The notes below the pieces were generated by a model. The model saw nothing but the letters and a program-made list of their open reading frames with translations. It had not been told where the DNA came from and ran no database searches. Positions 1 through 11,354 of a DNA stretch of 64,000 nucleotides are shown here, piece by piece. The position numbers and the translations under genes were made by a program. Positions within the stretch are counted from its first letter, which is position 1. Every line of letters begins with the position of its first letter. The stretch is from the NCBI GenBank assembly GCA_031216915.1, contig CM062292.1, forward strand, positions 74,878,956 through 74,942,955. Reading direction: 5' to 3'. This DNA comes from Pictodentalium vernedei (taxonomy: Eukaryota > Mollusca > Scaphopoda > Dentaliida > Dentaliidae).

Positions 1-293
1 TACCTTTTAGCAGATCTAACCTGGCTAATGATCGTGTGTTCTCCATCGTGGGTCGCAGATTGTGGAATTCCCTGCCAATTAGTATCAGAATTTCAGAAAC
101 TCTGCCACGTCTTTAAAAGATATCTTAAAACTTTCCTATTTACTGAAGTATTCTCCCGAACCTCTCTAAGAGGTAACCGAAACAGATGTGACTCTTTATT
201 TCAGAAAAGTGTATTTGTTTCTGCCAAGCGTTTTAGAGCACTATTTGTGGTTTTACGCTCTAGAAAATCAATTATTATTATTATTTCATCTTG
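1..293 (+). pseudogene. LINE 3' end: C-terminal reverse transcriptase tail
   Basis: The opening bases encode a decayed LINE C-terminus with SIVGRRLWNSLPISIRIS, the familiar GxRLWNSLP tail of CR1/RTE-like elements, followed after a frameshift by KRYLKTFLF. It ends in an ATT repeat tail (275-293), typical of CR1-like 3' ends. The element is cut by the window edge and by mutations. Confidence 0.7.
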
Positions 294-779
294 TTCAGCT
301 CTTTTCCAAGTTGTTTTGAAAATATTCCTGACAGTTTGTAAAGTTTTGATTTAAATCAATGATTTTTTTAAAATCGATTGATTTAAATCAGCCAACCTGT
401 CGGAAGGTATAGTATCTCTCAGACAACCAGAAGAAGGCAATTTCACGCGAGATATAAGTAGGTCGTGCATGCTTTTGTTTCAAAAAGTTAAGTACTTCAC
501 ACTTGAGGGGCACATGCTACACCCACACTATTTCAGTCATGCCCCCGGGTGATGTGGCCGAATGATTGATGCCCTTCACAACTTATAATTTATGGACACA
601 AACGTACCCAGAGTCAAGGAAATTGCGTTTTTTTTTTGTCTCAAATTTCACATTTTTCTCCCAGCGAGAGGGGTCCCCTTTTAAGCTTGCCCCCCATTTC
701 GCCGCTACGTGGTTCGGATGATGCTGCGCTCCTGCTCTGTATGCCCTCTAGTAGTTCACCGATCTGAACGTAGCGGTTA
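294..779. other. No gene recognised
   Basis: AT-rich then mixed sequence with a small inverted motif around GATTTAAATCA (350-390). It ends in a run of 22 C at 780-801. No reading frame of interest on either strand. Confidence 0.5.
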
Positions 780-806
780 CCCCCCCCCCCCCCCCCCCCC
801 CTTCGT

Positions 807-1372
807 TAGAGCTGTAGGTTTTTAAATTTCTTGTTCGGTTTCGGTTTTGGTTTTTCAGGTGGAGAAAAACCTCGGTTCGGTTCGGTTTTCGGTTTGTTCA
901 TGAGGCCAAGTAAAATTCAATAAAACTCATTCTTATGTCCGGAGTCATAACTGAATGGTAGTGAAATTGAGTGAAACTCAATGAATGCCCGAAATAAGCT
1001 ATAATACATGAAGAATCAGGAAGGCCAATATAATAATTACCTAAATATACAGAACTTTTATTGTGCTTGGCCATTTTTCGAGGTCTGAAACCTACACGCA
1101 ACTTGAGGAAAGCTGCAAACACAACTAAACTGAAATGTCGGAAATTCACAGAATGTAGCCTTCCCAGAGTAGTGAGAGTACCCAGACACTGCCATTGGCA
1201 GTGTTTGGGTACTCTCACTACTCTGGGATGGCTACATTCTGTGAATTCCTGCAGCAAGAGAGTATTTAATAAAAAACGAAAAACCTAAGATTACGGGATG
1301 TCGACGGTTTCGGTTTCGGTTTTTAAAAAAAACTAAAAACCGCGGTTCGGTTTCGGTAAACCTACAGCTCTA
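807..1372. mobile_element. Non-autonomous hAT-like element, 566 bp, 8-bp target duplication
   Basis: The ends are inverted: TAGAGCTGTAGGTTT on the left and AAACCTACAGCTCTA on the right. CCCTTCGT is repeated directly on both sides (799-806 and 1373-1380). An 8-bp duplication fits the hAT superfamily. The subterminal region is full of CGGTTTCGGTTT motifs. A near-perfect hairpin (1145-1256) forms the centre and may be a nested insert. Confidence 0.75.
1145..1256. repeat. Palindrome with arms of about 50 bp
   Basis: Left arm starts TTCACAGAATGTAGCC and the right arm ends GGCTACATTCTGTGAA, with CACTGCCATTGGCAGTG at the turn. A few mismatches separate the arms. It lies in the middle of the hAT-like element. 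Confidence 0.75.
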
Positions 1373-1486
1373 CCCTTCGTAGGGAGTAGCCGTTACGTTC
1401 AGATCGTTGAACGAGCCCCCCTTAGATATTACTCTTGCCCCCTAACTTTGATATCCTGGCTACGCGTCTGACTTTACATGGCAGTG

Positions 1487-1739
1487 TTAACCCTTTACCT
1501 AACGTAACGGCCAAAACCGGCCAGCGCTATTCTCAAAAATCGTCAATTAATTTTCATTATTTTTTTCATTTTTTGTCTCAAAAACATAGGTTATGACCCC
1601 TCGTTGGAACGAGCTCGTCGAGCTCGTTCCAACGAGGGGTGATAACCTATGTTTTTGAGAAAAAAATGAAAAAAAAAGTAATTATTCAAGAATTATTTTT
1701 GCAAGTGTCGTCTGCTTTTCAGGTTAGGTAAAGGGTTAA
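1487..1739. mobile_element. TTAA palindromic element, subfamily 1
   Basis: Begins TTAACCCTTTACC and ends GGTAAAGGGTTAA. The palindromic core runs from CAAAAACATAGGTTATGACC through GGAACGAGCTCG to its complement. Subfamily 1 carries CCAAAACCGGCCAGCGC near one end and GTGTCGTCTGC near the other. It ends 59 bases from the carboxypeptidase exon donor at 1798. Confidence 0.8.
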
Positions 1740-1798
1740 TATAAGAATCTAATCCGATGTCTATTCAAAAAAAAAAGAAAAAGAAAATGATTACTCAC

Positions 1799-2007
1799 AA
1801 GAAGGGGCTGATCAAGTGGAGGCTCATTTTTATATCCGTAAGGCACCAGTACCATTTGACCGTATGAGTGCATTGCAAGAAACGCAACAACACCTTGTTT
1901 GGCCTGAGTTAGTCTAATAGCTTCTACCAGGGATCGTGTTTCTTGTTCTGACAAAGCTTCCGCTCCCTTGTAGGTTTGTGAGTTGCAAACACTTGAGCTA
2001 CCACTTC
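1799..2007 (-). CDS. Zinc carboxypeptidase (M14A) exon with HSYGQ zinc ligand
   Basis: A 209-nt exon contributes two bases plus 69 codons. It includes SGSSSVCNSQTYKGAEALSE and VVAFLAMHSYGQMVLVPYGY. The His of HSYGQ is the third zinc ligand of M14A enzymes (His196 in bovine carboxypeptidase A), followed by the conserved Tyr. The acceptor is TTTTTGTTACAG and the donor CTT|GTGAGT, phase 0. The catalytic Glu, the Tyr248 region and the specificity-pocket residue belong to later exons, which should lie left of the window, so A-type or B-type specificity cannot be judged. The open frame runs past the donor into the intron; those codons are not part of the protein. Confidence 0.92.
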
Positions 2008-2288
2008 CTGTAACAAAAAGTAAACAAAACTCTCTCGTTATTCCATTCAGATGGATATTAAATCTCGACTCCTGTGTTGGGTGGCCCACACACTTAATGG
2101 GTCATCCAACAAAGCTGTTGACAATTTTTGTTGAAAATTTCGACAGTGCCCTAAATATGAATTAAAGTGGAGAATAGCGACACGTACTATTAAAAAAAGT
2201 AGGGGATATTTGGTAAAAGTGAGATATATGAAGAAATATATTTATATTTTTATCAAAAGACAGTTGAGGCATTGCACTGTGACATCTG

Positions 2289-2781
2289 GTGAATGATTTC
2301 AGCCGTCACACTGTTTCGCCTGTCGTGGAAGTCGAGAATGAACCTCGATTTATCGGAAAACATGACGTTGCTCCACCGACGAGTGTCCTAGCGCTGCCGC
2401 GCTCCAGACCAATTACGCTTTGCTGCGATGTGACGTTCTGTCGTCAAGCGTATAATTTCACCTGTGTAGGCGATTTCGGATGATCAAACCCCTCACTCGC
2501 ACATCTGTCGCTCGGTGCAGCTGCTGTCCAATTTCTGAAGCACTTTGAAGGTGGTTACGTAATGCTGTGGTTCGGATGAAACGACCCTGATGAGCAGTTG
2601 TCGCCCTTGGACGACCTGGCCGACGTCTGTCATCAACATTGCGTGTCTGACGGTAGCTTGACCACAACCTGCTAATCACCGATTGAGTAACGTCGAAAAT
2701 TTGAGCCATTGCAGTCTGTCTGTTGCCAGCTTCCAACATGCCAACGGCACGTAAACGTTCGTCACGTGTCAGCCTTCGCAT
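2289..2781 (-). pseudogene. Tc1/mariner transposase, 5' half, decayed
   Basis: An open frame of 107 codons from 2781 gives the paired-like helix-turn-helix: LTRDERLRAVGMLEAGNRQ then GRPRATTAHQGRF, the GRPR hook between the two DNA-binding subdomains. After frame breaks the sequence continues to MFSDKSRF, matching the first catalytic Asp region (FSDES in intact Tc1 elements). The second and third acidic residues and the terminal repeats are not seen, so this is a truncated, inactive copy. Confidence 0.85.
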
Positions 2782-2789
2782 ATCTCAAA

Positions 2790-3734
2790 ATTACAATGTA
2801 CGTTTCGATCAGAAACTATTGATGAACGAGTTTATACCAAGAAAATAACGTCGAGACCCCCGAAAAAGCCCGTCCAGTACAAATGAAAATTTCAAAACGA
2901 AAAACCTGCACAAAGTTTTCGTGGGCTGGTGACATTCATGAGGCGCACTAAACTTGATAACATATTGATGTGTCCAACACTACCCATAGCCCAAAACCTA
3001 CATCGTGAAACACGAGAGGCTTATTTACAAAACTTGTGATCGTTAAAAGTTGCCTTCTTCAAGGCAACTTTTAACGATCACAGGTTTAGTAAATAAACCT
3101 CTCGTGTATCCACGACGGCGCCGGATAAATAATCAATAAACCCGATAAACTCATTCCACCTTAGTTCAAATCGTAAATCGGTTTGTAATTTAAACAACAC
3201 TTCACCCGGAACACCGCCTGCTGCATCCAGAAAAACGAAGCGGCTTGCTAATCACTCGTTGATGAAGCAGTTACGAAACGGACGACGTCATTGCAAATAT
3301 TTCGCTTTATGACGTCAGACGGTAACATTTGCTACTTGAGCCGTAAACATAGAATATACCAATCAGAGGAGAGGGATTTTAGTCTTATTGGAACATTATG
3401 GAACATTTTGGACAATGGGACATAATTTCAGCCACCGTCACCCCACAAATATTGGAAATTAATACAACAAAGTTTCCACTGAGTGAATACCTGATCATGA
3501 AGTTGAACGCTCCGAGCAGAGTGTGCGTGTGGGGGGGGGGGGGGGGGGGGGGGGGTATAAATTGACGTGGAAATCGATCGGAATTCGCACAGCGTCAATG
3601 GGATATTGCTCATGCAAAATGCCGCATTTGACTGAATCTCAGAGAAACAAGAGCGCACGTATCGCTGAAGCAATACAATGTCCCCTACCGGACTAATGAG
3701 CATTAATAATTGTACAAATGTTATAACCTAGATG
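2790..3734. other. Intronic sequence: one hairpin and a G25 run, no gene
   Basis: Contains a palindrome at about 3003-3115 (arms around GATCGTTAAAAGTTGCC and GGCAACTTTTAACGATC) and 25 consecutive G at 3531-3555. No coding frame stands out. Confidence 0.5.
3003..3115. repeat. Hairpin repeat
   Basis: Near-complete inverted repeat centred near 3058, with arms beginning CGTGAAACACGAGAGGC and ending CTCTCGTGTATCCACG. Probably a miniature DNA transposon. Confidence 0.65.
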
Positions 3735-4935
3735 TGATCAGCATGAATTCCGTTGAAGCATTTCCAAAAAAAGTCCAGAAAACTGATATTTTGGCGCTTT
3801 TCCATATTTCCGAGGGCCATAACTCACACAAGAATAATGCAATCAGCATGAAACTCAAACTTGATCTGTAAGTCATCGTTCTATAGTAGGTTACCAAGAA
3901 TGAAATCATTCGGTTGAAGCATTTCCAAAAAAGTCCGGAAAACTAAAGTGTGACTGACAGACTGACTGACAGACTGACGGATGGACAGAGTGCAAATGAA
4001 ACTTGATCTGTAAGTCATCGTTCTATGGTAGGTTACCAAAAATGAAATCATTCCGTTGAAGCGTTTCCAAAAACAGTCCGGAAAACTAAAGTATGACCGA
4101 CAGACTGACTGACAGACTGACGGATGGATGGACAGAGCGTAAATGAAACTTGATCTGTAAGTCATCGTTCTATAGTAGGTTACCGAAATGAAATCATTCC
4201 GTTGAAGCGTTTCCAGAAAAAGTCCGGAAAACTGTTATTTTGGCGCTTTTCCATATTTCCAAGGGCCATAACTCACACAAGAATAAGGCAATCAGCATGA
4301 AACTCAAACTTCATCTGTAAGTCATCGTTCTATAGTAGGTTACCAAAAATGAAATCATTCCTTTGAAGCATTTCCAAAAAAAGTCCGGAAAACTGATATT
4401 TTGGCGCTTTTTTCCATATTTCCAAGGGCCATAACTCACAATGGAATAATGCAATCAGCATGAAACTCAAACTTGATCTGTAAGTCATCGTTCTATAGTA
4501 GTTTACCAAAAATGATATCATTCCGTTGAAGCGTTTCCAAAAAAAAAACTCCGGAAAACTGATATTTTGGTGCTTTTCCATATTTCCAAGGGCCGTAATT
4601 CACACAAGAATAATGCAATCAGCATGAAACTCAAACTTGATCTGTAAGTCAACGTTCTAGAGTAGTTTACAAAATGAAATCATTCCATTGAAGCGTTTCC
4701 AAAAAAACTCCGGAAAACTGATATTTTGGTACTTTTTCCCATATTTCCAAGGGCCGTAACTCACACAAGAATAATGCAATCAGCATGAAACTCAAACTTG
4801 ATCTGTAAGTCATCGTTCTATAGTAGTTTACCAAAAATGAAATCATTCCTTGAAGCGTTTCCAAAAAAACTCCGGAAAACTAAAGTATGACTGACAGACT
4901 GACAGATGGACAGAGTGCAAATCTGTAGTCCCCTC
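3735..4935. repeat. Tandem array of about 7-8 units, 140-165 bp each
   Basis: Units recur with AATGAAATCATTCCGTTGAA, then CATATTTCCAAGGGCCATAA and CTTGATCTGTAAGTCATCG; unit starts are near 3899, 4040, 4188, 4348, 4512, 4672 and 4838. In some units the middle is replaced by a CTGACTGACAGACTGACGGA microsatellite. GTCCCCTACCGG-like motifs border the array. Minus-strand frames through it are repetitive and not genes. Confidence 0.8.
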
Positions 4936-4954
4936 CGGCGATGCCGGTAGGGGA

Positions 4955-5690
4955 CTAATAATGCCATTGTCCGCTTGGAAGTAGGCGAATCAGCTTCGAA
5001 TGTAGCGAGAGTGTTCAATGTCTCATCGAGCACCATCACCGCTACCAAATCCAGAGGACAACGCAGGACCTTCAGGAGTCAGATGCAAAAGGCATAGCCT
5101 CATCAGAGATGGAGAACGGTATGGTTCAGTGACGAGTCACGTTTCCTTCTTCACCGAGTTGATGGACGATGCCGTGTGCACAGACGTCGTGGAGAACGTT
5201 TTACGCGTAGCTGCGTTCGGGAGGTGGACAAATTTTGTGGCGGTAGCGTTATGATGTGGGCAGCCATCTCACATACTGGTAAAGCGGACCTCGTCCATGT
5301 CGAGGGTAACTTGACGGCGCAGAGGTACAGAAGTGGAATTTTGCATCCATACGTAATCCCCATTATGCAGAATGCCAACGCCATTTTCCAGCATGATAAC
5401 GACCGACCACACACAGCAAGGCTCACGGCAGCTCATCTACAGGATAACACCTCGAAGTCCTGCCCTGGCCCTCCAGATCGGCAGATTTGAACCCGATCGA
5501 ACATCTGTGGGATCAACTGGATCGACGTGTGCTACAACGTCAACCACAACCCCAGACGTTACCACAGTTGTCGCAAGCGTTGCAGAAAGAGTGGGCCACC
5601 ATACCTCAAGCTTCCATCCGGAATATGATTGCGTCTATAAACAGAATGTGCCACGCAGTTTTAGACTCAAATGGCGGTCACACTAGATAT
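4955..5690 (+). pseudogene. Tc1/mariner transposase with internal deletion and frameshifts
   Basis: The first part (4955-5060) is a remnant of the helix-turn-helix region, joined directly to the catalytic domain, so the middle is deleted. The catalytic domain is readable in pieces: FSDESRF (first Asp), FQHDNDRPHTARLTAAHL (second Asp) and NPIEHLWDQLDRRV (Glu of the DDE triad), then a C-terminal helix region ending near 5690. A frameshift lies around 5440-5480. This is a dead copy, different in coverage from the one at 2289-2781. Confidence 0.88.
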
Positions 5691-5699
5691 TGAGTTTGG

Positions 5700-6639
5700 A
5701 TGACGTCGACTCGTGACGTTAACGTCTGAAAGTCTCCATTTGTGCTTCATTCTTCCATTAAAACTCTGGTTATGCATTGGTTTCGTTCTCAATCGCATTA
5801 TCCCATAACGCGGGAACGTACCTCATCACAGAAAACCCGTTTTGGGTTTCTTTTTTTAACAGTATATTTTTTCTATTTCCACTTTATTTGTTTCGCTAAC
5901 GGCTCTCCACCGCAAGGACGTGTGATAAGGGACGATCATGGTAGAGCCCACATAGTTCCAATAATATTAAACTCAGACTTCGCCAAACTAATTTTTACTA
6001 CACATCCATTAAACTTTAAACCTTTGTATTCAGCGGAATCGCCGCTGTGATATAAATGATTCTGTATTCAATGGGTGATATACAAGCCGGAACTTTTTTA
6101 CCGTACCGTTTAGTTACGCTTCGAAAAGTTTCCAAATTTTTTTTTCAATCATCGACCGTCTGTCGCATAGTGTGAAAATGAAAACGTCCAAACCACAATA
6201 AAGTCCGTTCACAAAAAATTAGTTAGCCAAAAATGAGATAATATTTTTAAAAAACCCAATCATTTCCAACCAGAACATTAACCCAGTCCCGTGGCCGTCT
6301 CGTTTTGTGGATCCATTATATCTAAATTGGTCAACTTTATTTCGGTAAATCTTCGTACATCTTGACAGGCTTCGAACTTCTTTTAAAATGTTTCTCCCAG
6401 CTGTTTTGCAAATCTGCACAAATTTGTACTTATATTTTTACTAACAGTAATAGCCACCAAATGGTGGGGCGTGAATGTGCGCCAGCCGAAGAGAAACAGC
6501 GATACGAATTTCAACAAACACTGGTTCCGAAAAGGTTGTTTTGATTTTTAATCGATCCATTTGATCAGTACAGCTTCAGTCAAAAAAACTCTTCGCCTTT
6601 GGGTTTAAACATCGAAATTAAAATTTGTTTATTTAAATG
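5700..6639. other. No gene recognised
   Basis: AT-rich intronic sequence. Several short open frames exist, but none resembles a known family or shows splice-site support. Confidence 0.45.
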
Positions 6640-6644
6640 AATTT

Positions 6645-6838
6645 TAATGCATGGATTGTGTAATAAACACAGAGCGCGATGTGTGTTTGAATCGGTGGGT
6701 GTTTTACATAACTCGTTGGAATGGCGTAATCATATTTCGCTCGAGCCTTCGGCTCTCGCGAAATATCACTATGCCTTTCCAACTCGTTATGTAAATTACC
6801 CACCGATTCAAACACACATCGCGTTCCGTCTATATATT
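6645..6838. repeat. Hairpin repeat with arms of about 85 bp
   Basis: Left arm runs CGCGATGTGTGTTTGAATCG .. ATATTTCGCTCGAG and the right arm is its complement, CGAAATAT .. CGATTCAAACACACATCGCG. The turn is CCTTCGG. Frames of similar protein on both strands arise only because the arms are complementary. Confidence 0.75.
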
Positions 6839-7024
6839 TGTGTTTTTATAGATGTTTGCCATTGTTTGGCGTCGCCAGAGTTTAATATTTTCTCTCAAAT
6901 CCCCATTAGCAAAAGAACTTGTAACAGACATCGCGAGGGTAGGTTTTCTTCCGGTTCAACCCGGTACATCATTAATTAAAATGTTACTGATGATAATCGG
7001 GGACGTGGCTAGTGGTTTCAGAAT

Positions 7025-7112
7025 GGGGGGGGGGGGGGGGGGTATAGGGTAGAGAATTTCCAACTGGGGAGGGACCGGGAGGGGGAAACCCTCCGTCAGT
7101 TGGAAATTTACT
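7025..7112. repeat. G18 run followed by a short hairpin
   Basis: Eighteen G at 7025-7042, then a hairpin with AATTTCCAACTG and CAGTTGGAAATT arms separated by GGGAGGG-rich sequence. Confidence 0.6.
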
Positions 7113-7982
7113 ACCGAGAAGCATTTTGAAAATGAAGCCAAGTGAAAAATAAACCTCATGAGATAATTCCGAATATTCACTAAAACAGCGTAGATATCCT
7201 CTATTTATTGACTCGCTCTTTATTTTTCAACCAATCCACAAATGGTAAAAGTTCGGAACTGGTCAAACGAATGTGTCTTTGGCTGATATCTCGGCCGATA
7301 TGAAACTAACGAAGTCATAACCGTGGTGTTATGTGGTTTACATATTATTATGTCTCAAAGTTAGTTTGTCCAATCAAAATGCTGGAATACCTTCTAAAGA
7401 TTCCATCGTATCGGGTTACTCACCTGATATTAATTAATATCAGGTGAGTAGCCGCCATTACTATTTTGATGCAATTCCCCTCACTTCGAATTTTCAAAAT
7501 CTGAATTAAAACAAAATAAAAGAATTTAGGTTCCGAAAATATTTTCAAGATACCGTATTTTGTGATTTAAAACATTAAATATGTAAAAAGATGGGCAGAA
7601 GATAATATTTGTAGTCTGAAAATTTCTTGGTTTTACGACTCCTTCAGTCACTGTTTGGATCGGGTTTTTGAGGTGAATAGAAAATTGTCGTGTAACAACA
7701 GTAAATGTACGCAAGGGGCCTCCAGATTATGCCGAGTTGGCAAGCAGCACTGATCTCAGTGGCAAGCAGCGATTCGTTTCATTTGTAAACAAGTACGGCA
7801 ATCGCCCTTCGCAAAGTGATGATTTGTGTACAATTACCATGGTTACACGTACCGGTGCCTGTTACTGTTCACGATTCTGCGCGGTGCTATCAATAGTGGT
7901 TCCTGAAAAAATGAATTCCGGGCCGTTGTTTGTTTATGGAGAAAATTATTAATCGCTTGATTTACATGGACTTTCGACATAA
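7113..7982. other. No gene recognised
   Basis: AT-rich intronic sequence with a short palindrome TACTCACCTGATATTAATTA near 7420-7448. No convincing coding frame. Confidence 0.45.
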
Positions 7983-8147
7983 TAAATATGTTACATGGCG
8001 TGTAGCTGGCTGATACATTTCCATACAAGGCTCTGAGTGTTCATATCAGGTTCGGCTTCGCCTCACCTGATATGAACACTCATCGCCTTGTATGAAAATG
8101 TATCAGCCAGCTACACGCCATGTAACTTATAATATATATAACTTGGT
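7983..8147. repeat. Hairpin element, GGCTTCGCCTC-centred family
   Basis: Arms of about 70 bp: GTTACATGGCGTGTAGCTGG on the left and CCAGCTACACGCCATGTAAC on the right. The centre reads TTCGGCTTCGCCTCACC. A related member with different arm sequence but the same centre lies at 63762-63928, and core fragments lie at 25650 and 45240. Confidence 0.75.
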
Positions 8148-8394
8148 TCGTACTGAAAAACATCGATAGATAGCATGTGACTTTTTGATGCAATGCAGAA
8201 ACTGGATGGCGCCAGTGTTTGGAGCTGTGGAAGACGGCCGATCTGATCAGCAAGAAAGTCCGAGATGAAGTTCAGGAGTTGCTCATCGAGAGACACAAAC
8301 AACACATTTTTCAATCGTTCCCGTTCCGTTCCTGTACCATCGCCAAGACAGTCGACGACAGAACATTTTGGTCGCTAATATTGGGCCCCGGATT

Positions 8395-8452
8395 TATTAT
8401 TTATTGGTGTTTAAGGTCACATATTTTTGCACAATGGCTAATCGTGACGGAT
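8395..8452 (-). mobile_element. SINE 3' fragment
   Basis: Only the tail end of the SINE found complete at 9556-9922: the tail side reads TTATTTATTGGTGTTTAAGG and continues to AATGGCTAATCGTGAC, then stops. Confidence 0.65.
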
Positions 8453-9540
8453 CCCTGATCAACGAACAGTGGAACAAGGAAGTCCTCGTCCACAACCATG
8501 TCGTTGATGTGTCCCTTCGTCATACCAATGACGCAATTGAGCGAAATATATATGGCGTATATCGGGGGTCTTAGGTAAGCACTCAGCCCACTCCAGAGAG
8601 TAAAAGCTCAACAGAGGGTTTGTATCATCGATAAGTATCTCCAGTTATCTAACCTGGCATACCTGGCCATCAGCAGGGTGGGCTTCTCTGGGTCATATTC
8701 AGAGGGTCGCTTGTCGCTTGTGGAGCAAGAGAGATTTACAGCTCACTGGACACATTACTCCTCCACAAAAAAGCTTGTGTAATGCAAACGCAATGGCCAT
8801 AAGAAACGTCGAAAGATCAATCTCAGTATGGACTATCCTGCAGCTCAAAGGGAGACACACAACCGATGTGCAGCATGTAACATCGAGATGTTCTAGTCAT
8901 TCGATTCCAAGAACATGCAGCAGTCTATCGTGTACAGGATAAACAATAGTCTGGGACACTGTGGGAGAAACCCGTCAACCTCTTACCTCTTGCCCATCTG
9001 GCTGATAGAGGTACTACACGTACGCATCAAAGAGGATCTTTCTTTTCCCGCAAGCCAACAGGTCTACTTACAACGACAGATGGATTTCGCCCCAGTATCT
9101 CAGCCTTAATGGCTTCCATTGGCTTTCTATCAGTCCGGCGTGTTACTTCATTGTTTAGAACTGAGACGATAGCCGGTAGCCGGGCAAACCATTCAGTGGA
9201 TTTTTGACCTTGAAATAATACAATCTCCTGAGCTACTGAAGCCCAAAACAGTCGCTCTGTAAGCTTACGGTTAAGCGTTTCTAAATTGTCTTGCCTCAGT
9301 GGACTTCTTTCTCACCTCGTCGGACTGAGACACCTTGTTTGGTCAGCAACTTGGACACAGAGCCCCGGACTTTCGCCTAGGACCCACCTCTCTAAAGAAG
9401 TTTGGCTTATCGCATAGGTGCGCAACTGTAAATACGCAAAAAAGCGCCAGCTACTTCAGCTGCATCTTTTGAGATCCGAGGCTTAGCGGCTTTGCAGAGA
9501 CTGGCCACATCTACTATGGTCAGGGCACACTTGAAAACCA
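8453..9540. other. No gene recognised
   Basis: Higher-GC sequence with short open frames on the plus strand (for example 8718-8942). None matches a family I know, and no splice structure is evident. It could be degenerate transposon coding sequence. Confidence 0.4.
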
Positions 9541-9555
9541 TTCGCGGGACGAACT

Positions 9556-9922
9556 TATTTATTTATTGGTGTTTTTAAGGTCACATAGTTATGCACAATG
9601 ACCAATCGTGGCCGTGACAGTTTTACAGGTGGAGGAAGCCGGAGTACCCGGAGAGAACCACCGAGCATCGACGAGCAACTGTCAGCTCCTAAACATTCTA
9701 ACTCTGTTAAAGCTCCGGTCAAGCAGGGTTACAGCGGTTGAGGACATGTGCACCATCGACGTGCAGTACGCCTTACTACACTGCGTCATTGTGCCCCCAT
9801 GTAGGCAACCGGGATAAAGTGCCTTGCCTAAGGACACAACGCGGGTAGTCCCGGGCGGAGATCGAATTCGGGACCTCTAGCAGAGAAGTCCAACTGTCTA
9901 CCACTGAGCCACCGCGCTCCCA
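9556..9922 (-). mobile_element. Complete SINE with tRNA-like head, 13-bp target duplication
   Basis: On the minus strand the element begins GGGAGCGCGGTGGCTCAGTG, giving a pol III A box (TGGCTCAGTGGT), and has a B-box-like GGTCCCGAATTCGATC. The body has TTGTGTCCTTAGGCAAGGCA and CTCCGGGTACTCCGGCTTCC, and the tail is (AATA)n. CGCGGGACGAACT is duplicated on both sides (9543-9555 and 9923-9935), proving retrotransposition. The body is shared with the 5S-headed copy at 39808-40216. Confidence 0.85.
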
Positions 9923-10060
9923 CGCGGGACGAACTATCATGAGGTAGAAATAAGATGTCAACTTGGTGAACCTCGTTTGGCACAGAGACGCCCAATTTTG
10001 GTCTCGGAATATGTCGTGGTGCCGGCATGTAGATCTGCGTCTACCAAATAGCTTGCCCTT

Positions 10061-10312
10061 TTAACCCTTTACCCAACGTAACGAAAAAAAACCGGCCAGC
10101 GCTATTCTCAAAAATCGCCAATTAATTTTCAAAATATTTTCATTTTTTGTTTCAAAAACATAGGTTATGACCCCTCATTGGAACGAGCTCGTCGAGCTCG
10201 TTCCAACGAGGGGTCATAACCTATGTTTTTGAAACAAAAAATGAAAAAATTTAGTTATTCAAGAATTATTTTTGCAAGTGTCGTCTGCTTTTCATGTTAG
10301 GTAAAGGGTTAA
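10061..10312. mobile_element. TTAA palindromic element, subfamily 1
   Basis: Full-length copy with TTAA at both ends, the CCGGCCAGCGC subterminal motif and an almost perfect core hairpin around GAACGAGCTCGTCGAGCTCG. Confidence 0.85.
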
Positions 10313-10808
10313 CCCTCCCTCCCCGGGTCGTTGTGATATTATGGGACCTTGGTAGCTCCAGCAAGTTTCTTGACGGCTGAAATCCCTTCTCAGTTGCCAG
10401 AAATGACGAGTCTCCAACATGCCTTGTGCGTCATATCGTTTAGCTGTTAAATCGAAATTCTAAGATTGACTGGCCTTGATAAAATTTCACAGAATAATCG
10501 CATTGATTCAGGGCCATCGAACCACTGCTCCAGTGAATTCTTTGCGACGTCTATCAAAATATGAGTTACAGGTCCAGGAATTTTATTTTATTACACGCCT
10601 GTTCTATGTGATCCCTATCTGTAATTCTTTATTTCTCCATAACCTTTTTTATGGTGTTAGGTGTTTCAAAATGACACACAAATACAAGCTTTGCATTGTG
10701 CAGATACAAAATGTTAAACACAAAACCATACGGAAAATGAAAATTTGTAGAAACTTCAATGGAATTTCCACAAATGTGCAACGCAATTACAATTTGATTC
10801 GCTAGCGA
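10313..10808. other. No gene recognised
   Basis: Contains a 109-codon open frame (10476-10805, plus) in AT-rich sequence without family resemblance; judged accidental. Confidence 0.4.
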
Positions 10809-10888
10809 TAGCTGAAAACCGCCCCCTGAGTTTCAATGTGTTCTATGTGCCAATAGGCACATAAAACAAATTGGAACTCAGGGGACGA
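10809..10888. repeat. Short hairpin
   Basis: Arms CCCCCTGAGTTTCAATGTG and its near-complement AAATTGGAACTCAGGGG flank TGTGCCAATAGGCACA. Confidence 0.6.
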
Positions 10889-10989
10889 GATAGTAGCCCC
10901 GGTTCCCCTCACAAATGTGGTTGGCGATAACATTGTGTTGTTTTTGTTGATAGTTGTCAAATGAATTGCTGAGTGACCTTCTAATAATT

Positions 10990-11125
10990 GTTTTTATAGA
11001 CGTGAAGGCGTGTAATAAACACAGAATGACACACGCGTTCGGCCTCTCGTTTTATCCTTTCACGCTGGCACTCGTTTCATATCGATTAACCCATTCACAC
11101 GCGTGTGTCCATCTGTGTATTTTGT
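10990..11125. repeat. Imperfect hairpin, related to the 6645-6838 type ends
   Basis: Ends read TAATAAACACAGA and TCTGTGTATTTTG, with ACACACGCGT and ACGCGTGTGT inner arms. It shares its outermost AATAAACACAGA with the hairpin at 6645, suggesting one broad family. Confidence 0.5.
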
Positions 11126-11295
11126 AAGCACAGTATCCCGCCTCCATCATTACAAGATACAGCTTTTCTATAAACCCATAATATTATATAAAAATATATA
11201 TATTTTTACGCATATCGTTTAGAAACGGGAGTTTTTAAAATTTATTTTCTAGTTCCTGTATTCCTATCGTCCCGTGCTCCTGTGTTCTATCTTCC

Positions 11296-11354
11296 AAACA
11301 AGCAAACAAACAAACAAACAAACAAACAAACAAACAAACAAACAAACAAACAAA
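11296..11354. repeat. (AAAC)n microsatellite
   Basis: About fourteen uninterrupted AAAC units. Confidence 0.95.

Noticed and set aside
3428..3703. Proline-rich open frame of 91 codons on the minus strand
   Set aside because: The proline run comes from the G25 tract; the frame has no other support. The same applies to Gly- or Pro-rich frames at 7025, 19944, 25263, 31007, 32427 and 33424.
3881..4864. Series of similar minus-strand proteins
   Set aside because: They are translations of the 140-165 bp tandem array, not genes.
9830..9922. tRNA gene on the minus strand
   Set aside because: A and B boxes are present but there is no proper cloverleaf or anticodon arm, and the sequence runs into a SINE body with target duplications.
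10476..10805. 109-codon open frame
   Set aside because: AT-rich, no domain, no splice sites; likely chance.
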